Shown here: in pieces, positions 1 through 6,962 of the stretch
Numbering within the stretch: position 1 is the stretch's first letter
How the letters are laid out: each line of letters begins with the position of its first letter
Source of the DNA: Candidatus Woesearchaeota archaeon
GTDB lineage: Archaea > Nanobdellota > Nanobdellia > Woesearchaeales > GW2011-AR9
Length of the DNA stretch: 23,921 nt
Assembly: GCA_018303045.1 (NCBI GenBank)
Contig: JAGVYX010000010.1
Coordinates: 1 to 23,921, forward strand
Reading direction: 5' to 3'
Notes under the pieces: model-generated
What the model saw: the letters and a program-made list of their open reading frames with translations, nothing else
Database searches by the model: none
Told to the model about the DNA's origin: nothing
Program-made: the position numbers and the translations under genes

Positions 1-316
1 AATTATTCAGGAAGCAAAAATTAAATTTTGGGGTTATCAGAAGATGAAGCGATATGGCGAGGCGTAGCCACAGCTACGCCTGAATTATGCAACACAGCAT
101 TAAGAATTATGCCACTCGTGTGTTCACGAGTGGAAATCACAGCTTATAATCTACATGTTAATGATAATATTCCGCCAACTAATATTTATAATCTATTCCC
201 CTGCGCAAAATTCTGTACGGAATTTTGAGTCTTTAGGTATAAATCTAGAAAAAATATTTCTTATTATTTGATCATTTGATAAAAAGGATTAAAAATAAAC
301 TAAATATTCTAGAGTT
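1..316. other. Gene-poor window start with three hairpins
   Basis: I see no convincing gene here; the only open frame (28-228) starts with TTG and is built across hairpins. There are two strong perfect hairpins, each with a 9-bp stem and 4-nt loop: 60-67 extended by one pair against 73-81, and 112-120 against 125-133. Each is adjacent to a copy of GAATTATGC (82-90 and 104-112). A third hairpin lies at 206-227 (CAAAATTC/GAATTTTG). The stretch 289-300 is a weak TATA-like sequence serving the gene at 317. Confidence 0.6.
60..133. repeat. Tandem pair of perfect hairpins
   Basis: Stem 1 is AGGCGTAGC/GCTACGCCT (60-68 with 73-81, loop CACA). Stem 2 is CCACTCGTG/CACGAGTGG (112-120 with 125-133, loop TGTT). 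The two are separated by 30 nt that hold GAATTATGC twice. The motif TTATGCAACRC..GCA that follows the first stem recurs at 15596-15650, so this may be part of a dispersed element. It could equally be the terminator region of a gene upstream of the window. Confidence 0.6.
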
Positions 317-772
317 ATGGTTAAATCAATCGAAGGAAAGCATATTGAATATTATGAAGCCATTTTACAGTTAAGGGAAATTACTGATGAAATTCTGGAA
401 TTTGTAGAAAAAGAAATTAAAAAAGCGCAAATTCATGTGGCCAAAATAAAAGAAGTAGTTAATGGCTATGATTTTTACTTGGCCGATAACAGTTTCACCA
501 GACAACTGGGAAGGAAATTACAAGGCAAGTTTTATGGAGAAGTTTTATTAACGACCAGTTTGGTGGGCAGAAAGAAAGACAAAGATCTGCATCGCTTTAC
601 CGTTCTTTTTCGCGGAATTAATTATTCCAAAGGAGATTTAGTGGAATATCGGGGGGAAAAATATCTCGTCAGAGGCTTGGGCCAAGAAATTTTGCTGCAG
701 CAGCCAGAAACAGGCCGGAAAGTTAATGTAAAATGGAAAAACAACCGGGAAGTTAAAAAAAGATCCAGCTAA
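317..772 (+). CDS. NMD3-like protein lacking the N-terminal zinc ribbon
   Basis: A protein of 151 residues. The segment around residues 58-100 (RQLGRKLQGKFYGEV, then about 20 residues later HRFTVLFRG) resembles the core of archaeal and eukaryotic NMD3, a protein that binds the large ribosomal subunit; eukaryotic Nmd3 is the 60S export adaptor, while the archaeal role is not settled. The C-terminal 50 residues are a small beta-rich domain (KGDLVEYRGEKYLVRGLG), also seen in NMD3-type proteins. The CxxC-rich zinc-ribbon half that normally precedes this is absent: residues 1-50 are helical and contain no cysteine. Archaeal NMD3 is usually longer than 200 residues, so this is a stripped-down form, a split gene whose other half lies elsewhere, or a paralog. 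The ATG at 317 follows AT-rich, TATA-like sequence at 289-300. Confidence 0.6.
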   Translation: MVKSIEGKHIEYYEAILQLREITDEILEFVEKEIKKAQIHVAKIKEVVNGYDFYLADNSFTRQLGRKLQGKFYGEVLLTTSLVGRKKDKDLHRFTVLFRGINYSKGDLVEYRGEKYLVRGLGQEILLQQPETGRKVNVKWKNNREVKKRSS

Positions 773-1016
773 TTGAGTAACGGTTTTAACTATATCGCCG
801 CCGCCTTACACGAACGGTTGATTGCGTTATAAGAATACCTGCGACAGGGGTTGTCTTTTATGGGGATGTCGCATTTGCATTTCTACAACGATGAGTAAGT
901 CTGATGCGGCTGTATAATGCCCACTTAAGAAGTTTACTTAACGATGTTAAGTAAGTTGTGGCTGGCCATCAACCAAAAATTCATAAAAATGTTGTTTAAG
1001 CTGTGGCATAAATAGA
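773..1016 (+). pseudogene. Possible decayed coding remnant
   Basis: Immediately after the 317-772 stop, the same frame stays open for 19 codons (773-829), hits TAA at 830-832, then stays open for 21 more codons (833-895) before TAA. Two further short open stretches follow in other frames: 904-951 (starting MRLYNAH) and 956-1012 (starting LWLAINQ). The residues look protein-like and some codons are GC-rich compared with the neighbours. I do not recognise a family. It may be the remains of a transferred gene, or chance. The hairpin 934-954 (TTACTTAAC/GTTAAGTAA, 3-nt loop) falls inside it. Confidence 0.25.
840..954. repeat. Inverted repeats in the gap after the NMD3-like gene
   Basis: TGCGACA at 840-846 pairs with TGTCGCA at 867-873. 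TTACTTAAC at 934-942 pairs perfectly with GTTAAGTAA at 946-954 around a 3-nt loop. The rest of the gap from 1017 to 1179 shows no gene, repeat or RNA that I can name. Confidence 0.5.
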
Positions 1017-1179
1017 ATCTTTAGGATTTTGGAGTATGACGCAGGAACGAAGTGACGAGTAATATTTTACTTAACTGCCTATTAGCGAAGTTGCGGATAT
1101 TTTTAGCTAAAGATGGCTGAAACTATGAAATTTGAAGGCGCATAACTCGAAAAAGTGTCACTTCATTAAAAAAATCCAA

Positions 1180-1500
1180 CTAATCGTCATTAAAGGTTCC
1201 TTTTCCCAAATAAGCAAAGGCTGGGATTAATCGCTCTTCACAGGTTAGGGCCGGCAAATAAAACGGAACCTTCCGAACTCTTTGGACATCTACATCATAT
1301 CCATGACAGAACTTATCAAAAATCCGCGAATGTTCCAAACGCCTTAATTTCTCGCGTTCAAAATGCGGCCGGGCATTGTTTACTGCATCTTCGATAGAAA
1401 CACCTAAAACCATTACTAAGCCATTCATAACCCAGCGCTTATTTCCTTTTTTAGGGATTAAAACATAATGAATGTTATAAGCATTTAATATTTCAGCCAT
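1180..1500 (-). CDS. Conserved-looking orphan protein, 106 aa
   Basis: I do not recognise this family. The protein is 106 residues with an ATG start at 1500. It has a mixed alpha/beta pattern, with a strand-like start (YNIHYVLIPKKGNKRWVMNG), then a helix rich in charged residues (about 36-55) and a C-terminal half with two cysteines (about residues 65 and 86). There is no signal peptide or membrane segment. Codon use (TTA leucine, AAA lysine) matches neighbouring genes, which supports a real gene. It is divergent from the S16 protease gene. The first copy of the 58-bp repeat lies just upstream and contains an A/T-rich stretch (GTAAATAAAC, 1521-1530) about 25 nt before the ATG, so its promoter may sit inside the repeat. 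Confidence 0.6.
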   Translation of the reverse strand: MAEILNAYNIHYVLIPKKGNKRWVMNGLVMVLGVSIEDAVNNARPHFEREKLRRLEHSRIFDKFCHGYDVDVQRVRKVPFYLPALTCEERLIPAFAYLGKGTFNDD

Positions 1501-1517
1501 AAAGATTCAAAATCATT

Positions 1518-1691
1518 GCTTGTAAATAAACATTACACAAATTTGGAATAGTCAAAATCCAAAACACAATTAAACGCTTGTAAATAAACATTACACAAAT
1601 TTGGAATAGTCAAAATCCAAAACACAATTAAACGCTTGTAAATAAACATTACACAAATCTGGAATAATCAAAATCCAAAACACAATAAATC
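1518..1691. repeat. 58-bp tandem repeat, three copies
   Basis: Three head-to-tail copies begin at 1518, 1576 and 1634, all starting GCTTGTAAATAAACATTACA. Copies 1 and 2 are identical; copy 3 has two internal substitutions and a degraded end. A piece of the unit (CTAAAACACAATC) follows at 1691-1703. The array fills the space between two divergently transcribed genes and ends directly before the TATA box of the protease gene. There are no unique spacers, so it is not a CRISPR array. Confidence 0.9.
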
Positions 1692-1703
1692 TAAAACACA
1701 ATC

Positions 1704-1710
1704 TTTATAA
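1704..1710 (+). promoter_or_regulatory. TATA box of the S16 protease gene
   Basis: TTTATAA is centred 29 nt before the ATG at 1736. With the usual archaeal distance from TATA box to start site, transcription would begin at or within a few bases of the ATG, giving a leaderless mRNA. Confidence 0.6.
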
Positions 1711-1735
1711 GGATTTATGATTTAATTTAAACAGC

Positions 1736-3538
1736 ATGAAACTCCAGTTTTGGCTTATTTTATTATTATTATTAGCAGCTGCCTCAGCATTGGCCGATGC
1801 CAATGAGGTTTATCATCTTAAGCTATTAGCCGTGCAGGAAGCCGGCGATCATCTGAAAGGCAGCGGCGCCGAATTATTTCTGGAATTAAATGAAGGCTCG
1901 GGACGGGTTTTTTTGGAAACATTCCCTTTAACTAAAATTGACACGCAAATTTCCACCAGATTTGCCAAAGATATCGCCTGCAAGCATTTCAAATTAAATT
2001 GCGACAAATACGATTACATCTTTACCATTAAGGCCGACTCCAATATTATTGGCGGGCCGTCGGCTGGCGCCGCTATAGCGGCCCTGACCACGATAGCCAC
2101 CCTGGATTTGGATTATGATGAAAAAATTGCCATTACCGGAACGATCAATTCCGGCGGAATTATCGGGCCGGTGGGAGGGGTAAAAGAAAAAGTGGAAGCC
2201 GCCCAGGAAAGCGGCTTAAAAACGGTGCTTATTGCCAAAAACAACGGCTACCGGGGAGAGAACCAGACTGATGTAATAGATTATGCCCGGGAAAATTTAA
2301 GCCTGGAAGTTACTGAAGTTAATGATTTGGATGAAGTCATTCTTCACTTAACCGGAGTTGATTTAAACCATAAAGAGTTCACCGTTATTGAAGATCCCAA
2401 CTATACCAAAATTATGGGCAACCTGCAAAATGCCTTATGCCAGAGAGCTGAAGAAATTGAAGCCGAAATCCTGGAAAAAGGCTTTTTCCTAGATCGGGAA
2501 ATCCAGCGGGATATTCGTATGAGAAAAGGCCGCGCCGACAATGCTACCTTAACTAAAGATTATTACTCCGCCGCGAGCTTTTGTTTTGGCCTTAACATTC
2601 AGCTAAAAACTAAATTGCTGGAGATGCAGAATGCCACCAAGGGCCGAATTACCCGGGAATTTACCCATCTGGAACGAAGAGCCAAAGCTGTGGAAGAAAC
2701 ATTGGATCAGGAAAAAATCGAGACTATCACCGATCTGCAAACCCTGATGGTGGTAAAGGAAAGATTAAACGATGTGAACCAACAAATTGAGGAATCGAGA
2801 ATTAACAGCCATAAATTATCAGAGTTATATTCATTATTGTCTTATGCCGAAGAAAGGTTATTTTCAGCAGTTTCCTGGATGGAATTCTTTAAGATGGAAG
2901 GAAAAAAGTTTGTAATGAATGCTGAATTGCTGAGAGAATCCTGCATGCAGAAGATCTCTGAAAGCGAGGAGCGAAACCAGTATGCCAGTTTATTTGCGCC
3001 GCAGCATGACGTCAGCGACAAGATAAATGGGGCTAAAAAAGCGTTAGAAGAGGATGGTTTCGCCTTATGCTTAATTATTGCCTCGCAAGCTAAGGCCCAA
3101 TCCAATGCTGTGCTTAGCTCTATGGGATTAAGAGAAGAAATCATTGATGATTTTATTGAAAGCAAGAGAACGGTTACCGAACGAATAATCGCTGAAAACA
3201 CGGCCGAAGGCATGTTTCCGATTTTAGGATACTCCTATTACCAATATGCCAATAGCCTGCAGGACCATGAGAAAATTTCCGCGCTTCTTTACCTGGAATA
3301 TGCTCTGGAAATGAGCGAGATCAGCATTTATTTTCCTGAAGAAAAAACTTTTTTAGAAAATGCGCAGCTGAGCTTGTCTATTAATGAAAAATGGCTCTAT
3401 CTGGTCCTTGGCTTTGCAGCTGGAGTAGCGATATCACTGTATTTGGTGATTAAAAATCCCCTTTGGTTCAGGCAGAAGAAGAAAGTTAAGAAGAATAAAT
3501 CTAAAGAAATTGATACAGCAATAGAGAAACTGCCTTAA
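1736..3538 (+). CDS. Membrane-anchored Lon-type (S16) serine protease without ATPase domain
   Basis: A protein of 600 residues. An N-terminal signal peptide (about 1-20, LILLLLLAAASALA) is followed by a Lon-type proteolytic domain (about 25-205). The catalytic serine sits in GGPSAGAA (Ser109) and the lysine in GPVGGVKEKVEAA (Lys150); the 41-residue spacing is close to that of Lon. No AAA+ ATPase domain is present. Residues about 225-500 are mostly helical and coiled-coil-like. One transmembrane helix near the end (about 553-572, WLYLVLGFAAGVAISLYLVI) is followed by a Lys-rich tail. This architecture matches the archaeal stand-alone Lon-like proteases (the COG1750 type). The protease domain should face outside, with the tail in the cytoplasm. 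A role in envelope protein processing is inferred. It is likely monocistronic with its own TATA box. Confidence 0.88.
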   Translation: MKLQFWLILLLLLAAASALADANEVYHLKLLAVQEAGDHLKGSGAELFLELNEGSGRVFLETFPLTKIDTQISTRFAKDIACKHFKLNCDKYDYIFTIKADSNIIGGPSAGAAIAALTTIATLDLDYDEKIAITGTINSGGIIGPVGGVKEKVEAAQESGLKTVLIAKNNGYRGENQTDVIDYARENLSLEVTEVNDLDEVILHLTGVDLNHKEFTVIEDPNYTKIMGNLQNALCQRAEEIEAEILEKGFFLDREIQRDIRMRKGRADNATLTKDYYSAASFCFGLNIQLKTKLLEMQNATKGRITREFTHLERRAKAVEETLDQEKIETITDLQTLMVVKERLNDVNQQIEESRINSHKLSELYSLLSYAEERLFSAVSWMEFFKMEGKKFVMNAELLRESCMQKISESEERNQYASLFAPQHDVSDKINGAKKALEEDGFALCLIIASQAKAQSNAVLSSMGLREEIIDDFIESKRTVTERIIAENTAEGMFPILGYSYYQYANSLQDHEKISALLYLEYALEMSEISIYFPEEKTFLENAQLSLSINEKWLYLVLGFAAGVAISLYLVIKNPLWFRQKKKVKKNKSKEIDTAIEKLP

Positions 3539-3591
3539 AATTAATGCCGATTAAGAAGTCTTTGTTTAACCATTCCCCAAAGGATTATAAA

Positions 3592-3624
3592 CCCCTAGCA
3601 GAACTGCGAACAGTCCTGCTGGGG
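3592..3624. repeat. Strong compound hairpin downstream of the S16 protease gene
   Basis: CCCC (3592-3595) and AGCAG (3597-3601) pair with CTGCT (3616-3620) and GGGG (3621-3624), with T3596 bulged. Inside, after an A.C mismatch, ACTG (3603-3606) pairs with CAGT (3611-3614) around a CGAA tetraloop. A TATA-like ATTATAAA lies just upstream (about 3584-3591) and AAAAAG follows the stem. It may be a 3' end structure of the protease mRNA or part of a small RNA; no known RNA family is recognised. The rest of 3539-3765 shows no gene. Confidence 0.6.
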
Positions 3625-3734
3625 AAAAAGAGGTGATAGATGTTTAATTACCATAGAAGACAGCTTATATTTAAATCTTATGGTACATTTTCTATTTTCA
3701 AGTAGTGAACGATACCTTTTTAAGCTAAAATAAG

Positions 3735-3742
3735 TTTAAATA
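3735..3742 (+). promoter_or_regulatory. TATA box of the membrane regulator gene
   Basis: TTTAAATA is centred 28 nt before the ATG at 3766, which fits a leaderless transcript. Confidence 0.6.
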
Positions 3743-3765
3743 ACCCTGATTGCAGGTTAAGCCTC

Positions 3766-4470
3766 ATGAAACGCCACTTATTAGCCTTATTGATATTACT
3801 GCTGCCTTTAGCCCAAGCCGCAACGTTGCAAGGTTCAATATATAATTCAGATTTAGAATTAGAGCAGGATGTATTTCTAGAGTTGTCCACTACCCCTGCG
3901 CAAAAATTACTGTCCAAAGATGGAACTTATTCTTTTGAACTGCCTAACGGCGAATACACTTTAACAGCCCGGAAAGGCTTTAATGATGTTACTGAACAAA
4001 TAACTATTGCTGCAGGCGGGATTTTCACTCTGGACTTATTTTTACTGCCGGACTTAACCGAAGAAAGCGAGTTATTGGAAGACACCAAAACCGAACTCGT
4101 GGAAGAATTAACCGAGAAAACTCCTTGGTGGAGCTGGTTAATTACCGGAATTTTAATTTTAATCCTATTGCTGCGGTTTATGAAATTCAGAAAAAAATAT
4201 GGCTCTTTAAGACAGTTTAGAGCCAAAGCGCAGGAAGAAAGCGCTAAAACGGTGGAAAATAATCCTCAATACCTGGAACAAGCTCTGGAGATAGTTAGAA
4301 AACATGATGGCAGAATTCACCAGAAAACCCTGCGGCAGGAACTGCTTCATTTATCTGAAGCCAAAGTCAGCTTAATTGTGGCTGAGCTGGAACACAAAGG
4401 GTTAATTGAAAAATTTAAGAAGGGCAGGGGAAATATAATTGTATTGAAAAGCGGTTTAAAAAACCAGTAA
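3766..4470 (+). CDS. Membrane-anchored winged-helix transcriptional regulator
   Basis: A protein of 234 residues. A signal peptide (1-19, LLALLILLLPLAQA) is followed by an extracellular beta-sandwich resembling carboxypeptidase regulatory-like (CarboxypepD_reg/PEGA-like) domains (about 20-95; SKDGTYSFELPNGEYTLTAR is the typical strand-turn pattern). An acidic linker leads to one transmembrane helix (about 121-138) and a basic cytoplasmic segment (RFMKFRKKYGSLRQFRAK). The C-terminal winged-helix DNA-binding domain (about 168-228) has a MarR-like pattern of recognition helix plus wing (LSEAKVSLIVAELEHKGLIE, then KKGRGN). Such one-component membrane regulators occur in archaea. The likely job is to sense an external or envelope state and act on DNA from the membrane. 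Target genes are unknown; the neighbouring envelope genes are the first candidates. Confidence 0.75.
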   Translation: MKRHLLALLILLLPLAQAATLQGSIYNSDLELEQDVFLELSTTPAQKLLSKDGTYSFELPNGEYTLTARKGFNDVTEQITIAAGGIFTLDLFLLPDLTEESELLEDTKTELVEELTEKTPWWSWLITGILILILLLRFMKFRKKYGSLRQFRAKAQEESAKTVENNPQYLEQALEIVRKHDGRIHQKTLRQELLHLSEAKVSLIVAELEHKGLIEKFKKGRGNIIVLKSGLKNQ

Positions 4471-4508
4471 ATTGGGATTACTGCCCAGTAGCAGTTTTCT
4501 GCGAAAGA

Positions 4509-4516
4509 TTTAAATA
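4509..4516 (+). promoter_or_regulatory. TATA box of the 4539 gene
   Basis: TTTAAATA is centred about 27 nt before the ATG at 4539. The next gene (4888) starts only 19 nt after this one ends, so the promoter may drive both. Confidence 0.55.
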
Positions 4517-4538
4517 TCTCTAATATCGAGCATAAACC

Positions 4539-4868
4539 ATGACTACTAAATTTAGACAGATAAGCCCTGGATATAAAGAGGCCGAAAGCCCAGAAACAGT
4601 ATTAAGCTGCATAGGGTCTCGAACGATTAGTTGGAGTTCTCCGGATTTTGATTACGGCAAATCCAGAGGTTTGGAAGAAAGGGCTGCCATTAATAATGAT
4701 GGTGAAGTTACCTTCCAAGGCTTGAACAATGGCCGGCCATATTTTACTTCACTGCATCTGCTGGAGTTCAGAAATTATTTTACCGCCAAGAACGGCTTAA
4801 CTGCTCTGGAAGCCGTTCGAGCCAGGCTGATTTTTGAAGCTTTAGAGCAAGGCGATTACAATAAATAA
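4539..4868 (+). CDS. Orphan protein, 109 aa
   Basis: I do not recognise this family. The 109-residue protein is soluble, with no signal peptide or membrane helix. The first half is rich in Ser, Gly and aromatic residues (SWSSPDFDYGKSRG, NNGRPYFTSLHLLEF), and the last third is helical (LTALEAVRARLIFEALEQGD). It lies 19 nt before the 328-residue gene on the same strand and has a good TATA box, so the pair probably forms an operon. Codon use is like the neighbours. Confidence 0.6.
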   Translation: MTTKFRQISPGYKEAESPETVLSCIGSRTISWSSPDFDYGKSRGLEERAAINNDGEVTFQGLNNGRPYFTSLHLLEFRNYFTAKNGLTALEAVRARLIFEALEQGDYNK

Positions 4869-4887
4869 ACACAATTCAAAATAAACC

Positions 4888-5874
4888 ATGAGCGACAGAA
4901 AAAGTTATTTGGAGCATCTGGCTGAACAAGACCAGAAATTAGCGCAGGAAACAGAATCTACAGCTAAATCAATAGAACAAAGATATCAACAGTTAGGATT
5001 AACTCAACTTTTAATTCCAGAAGCGCTAACCTCTTTAGAATATCGGCTGGGCGAAAAATATCTTGACTTAAAGGATTCAGGCCAGGATCTAAGAAGGATA
5101 CCTTCCAGAAACGTATTTCAAGTTTATGATGCGGTAAAGGATCTGGATCCGGAAGTAACAGAAGAATATTTCAGCTTGCTGGCTCAAGTTAAGAAAAAAC
5201 CATTCCGAGTTAAGGACCCATGGATTAAGAGCATCATTTATAAATCAAGTCAATCTTTAGATTATCCGTCCGATGGTGTGTTTGTAACAACTATACTCAG
5301 CGGAGGAACTGCGGGAGCAATTGCTGGCGGTTCAGTTGTTGGCCCTCCGGGGGGAATACTTGGTTTTGTTGCTGGAGTCATATGCGCTTGCGCTACTGTA
5401 GCTGGCATTGGAAAAATTCACACCAAAATGGATGGTTATTATAGCCGAACTTACCGATTTAACCAGCCAGTTATAGATTACCTTGAAAAAGTTTCGGCTT
5501 TAAACCTAACGGCGCAGAAACTGCAGGCGGAAGTAGCTGACTTGGAAGACTTGTCAACAGCAGAAATTCACCAATTAGAGAACAAATTTGGTGGCCGAGA
5601 AGGGGTGTTGCAGCGAATGGATAAGGCTAAGAAAGAAGTTGAACAAGTAAGAACCTATACCTCCACAATTCTAGGAACAGTTGGGGTTAACATCCCCCAG
5701 TTGAATGCGGACTATCTAACTCATGGACAGCAAAAAAAGCAGGATCGAAAGGAAATTTTTAGCCCTGAATTAGAAATTGATGAAGATAAAATTAAGCAGG
5801 AATTGTCAGCCAACGATCTGGACCAGAAAATACAACTGTTAAGATCTGCGCAGAAACAGCAACTAAAAAATTAG
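4888..5874 (+). CDS. Orphan protein with central glycine-zipper membrane hairpin
   Basis: A protein of 328 residues that I cannot assign to a family. The N-terminal third is helical and charged (an Asp/Gln/Glu-rich coiled-coil-like start at 1-35). Residues about 131-173 are hydrophobic and Gly/Ala-rich, with a PPGG turn in the middle (GTAGAIAGGSVVG, then PPGGILGFVAGV). This is the pattern of a glycine-zipper helical hairpin, able to insert in or oligomerise across a membrane. The C-terminal 150 residues are coiled coil (about 205-255) and acidic/Gln-rich. There is no signal peptide. It sits between the 109-aa orphan and a probable lipoprotein, 36 nt before the latter, so the three may act together at the envelope. 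Confidence 0.6.
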   Translation: MSDRKSYLEHLAEQDQKLAQETESTAKSIEQRYQQLGLTQLLIPEALTSLEYRLGEKYLDLKDSGQDLRRIPSRNVFQVYDAVKDLDPEVTEEYFSLLAQVKKKPFRVKDPWIKSIIYKSSQSLDYPSDGVFVTTILSGGTAGAIAGGSVVGPPGGILGFVAGVICACATVAGIGKIHTKMDGYYSRTYRFNQPVIDYLEKVSALNLTAQKLQAEVADLEDLSTAEIHQLENKFGGREGVLQRMDKAKKEVEQVRTYTSTILGTVGVNIPQLNADYLTHGQQKKQDRKEIFSPELEIDEDKIKQELSANDLDQKIQLLRSAQKQQLKN

Positions 5875-5910
5875 AAAAAATAAAATCCACGAAATAAACC
5901 ATTAAACAAA

Positions 5911-6213
5911 ATGATCACTAAACACCATCTAGCTGCAATTGTTCTTACAGCAATAACTAATTCCTGCGCCGTGTTGTGGCCGCCAACGATAGAACAGCAA
6001 TTAAGGAACGCCTACGGCTGTATTGGCATTGGCCACGTTAGTCCTGAAACTGTTGAGCAAAACCGCAGCCTGGCGGAAACAACTGCCAAAAACCGGGCCA
6101 GAGCCGATTATCAGCGAAACTGCCTCGGTGATAATCTTGGCCGCCAGAAGCTGATTGAAACTGTTTATGATCCCAATACTCATGCCGCTTATGCTTTTCA
6201 GAGAAGAAAATGA
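5911..6213 (+). CDS. Probable LPP20-like small lipoprotein
   Basis: A protein of 100 residues. The N-terminus has a short basic and hydrophobic signal (HHLAAIVLTAI) ending in TNSC, where Cys19 is a possible lipidation site (an atypical lipobox). Residues about 36-70 (GIGIGHVSPETVEQNRSLAE then ARADY) match the LPP20 pattern, in which a GxG motif is followed by a helix with repeated Ala and Arg. LPP20-family proteins are mostly bacterial outer-envelope lipoproteins of unknown role. The first half overlaps long antisense open frames, but codon use supports this strand. It is likely co-transcribed with the 4888 gene or has a weak promoter in the 36-nt gap. If the family call is right, transfer from bacteria is possible. 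Confidence 0.55.
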   Translation: MITKHHLAAIVLTAITNSCAVLWPPTIEQQLRNAYGCIGIGHVSPETVEQNRSLAETTAKNRARADYQRNCLGDNLGRQKLIETVYDPNTHAAYAFQRRK

Positions 6214-6299
6214 TCTTTTCCAAGATAATCTTTTCCAAGATCAGGCCTAATTATCTAGATGTCTTTTACTACTTATTATCTAAATGTCTTTTATTACTC
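6214..6299. repeat. Two short direct-repeat doublets
   Basis: ATCTTTTCCAAGA occurs twice in tandem (from about 6214 and 6229), directly after the lipoprotein stop. A second doublet follows: TATCTAGATGTCTTTTACTA and a near copy with two substitutions, TATCTAAATGTCTTTTATTA, starting about 27 nt later. Together they fill most of the space before the 6312 gene and leave no clear TATA box. Confidence 0.65.
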
Positions 6300-6311
6300 T
6301 AAGATCCACCC

Positions 6312-6848
6312 ATGAAACTAACCCCTCAAGAGCTGTGCCAAGCAATTAACTCAAAATTACAGTTTAGGCAAGCCTTTAAGCCCTGGGTTTACCAAGTGGA
6401 AAAGGAAGGGCAGTTTTACGTTCTAAAATTTGGAGTTGGCAATTCCCAACAATTGATAACCGAAACAGAACTTCTGACAGCGGCAAAAGATGTTCTCGGC
6501 ATTACTCATTTAGTTAGCGATTATGGACTAATTAACGATGGAACTGCAGAAACACACTGCATTTTAAAAGAATATGCGCCAGGAAAAACTCTCGATTCAG
6601 TTGATTTTGATGAAAGAAAAAAATTATCTGAAAGCGTCAAACAAAGCCTTTATGATACCGTTCAGGAACTGCATGCATTAAGGATTGCCCGATTAGGTAT
6701 TCATTCCGGAGACATTGTTATCAATCCGGAACAAACTTCAGCTACGATTGTAGATCTGGATATGGCTTTAAGATATGATGAATGTAAAGAAATCAATTTC
6801 TCCAGAGCCAAAGAAACGGACCTGTGGTGTATTAACAAGTTATTATAA
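6312..6848 (+). CDS. Atypical kinase-fold protein (protein kinase / aminoglycoside phosphotransferase-like)
   Basis: A protein of 178 residues. The order of motifs suggests a small kinase fold. YVLKFG (about 36-41) gives the nucleotide-contacting lysine and ITETELL (about 49-55) a helix-C glutamate. LKEYAPGKTLDS (about 86-97) resembles the hinge with its downstream signature (V.E...G..L). LHALRIARLGIHSGDIVIN (about 120-138) stands for the catalytic loop and TIVDLDMA (about 145-152) for the metal-binding Asp. The catalytic loop is unusual: HSGD with Asn four residues later, rather than HxD with Asn five later. At 178 residues it is shorter than most kinases and stops soon after the metal site, so it resembles Bud32/RIO-sized proteins. 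It may be a minimal or degenerate kinase. The substrate is unknown. Confidence 0.5.
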   Translation: MKLTPQELCQAINSKLQFRQAFKPWVYQVEKEGQFYVLKFGVGNSQQLITETELLTAAKDVLGITHLVSDYGLINDGTAETHCILKEYAPGKTLDSVDFDERKKLSESVKQSLYDTVQELHALRIARLGIHSGDIVINPEQTSATIVDLDMALRYDECKEINFSRAKETDLWCINKLL

Positions 6849-6932
6849 GGCCAACTTATATTATAAGGCCGGCTAAGGCCAGCTTAAGAGTTCTGGTCAA
6901 CTTGACAATGCGGTTAACCTCATAACAATCTT

Positions 6933-6940
6933 TTTAAATA
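6933..6940 (+). promoter_or_regulatory. TATA box of ileS
   Basis: TTTAAATA is centred about 26 nt before the ATG at 6963, consistent with a leaderless message. Upstream, 6842-6885 has duplicated ATTATAAGGCC and AAGGCCRGCTTA-like pieces. Confidence 0.55.
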
Positions 6941-6962
6941 AACCCCGCTTAGTTCTTCATTA

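Noticed and set aside
28..228. 66-codon open frame on the plus strand
   Set aside because: It starts with TTG, runs through two perfect hairpins and has no protein-like composition or promoter; it looks like chance reading of a structured non-coding region.
1518..1691. Possible CRISPR array
   Set aside because: The repeats are directly head-to-tail with no unique spacers, and there are no cas genes in the window. The same applies to the 31-, 20- and 18-bp arrays.
2842..3213. 123-codon reverse-strand open frame inside the S16 protease gene
   Set aside because: It is wholly antisense to a well-supported gene and has a Ser/Leu/Asn-rich shadow composition.
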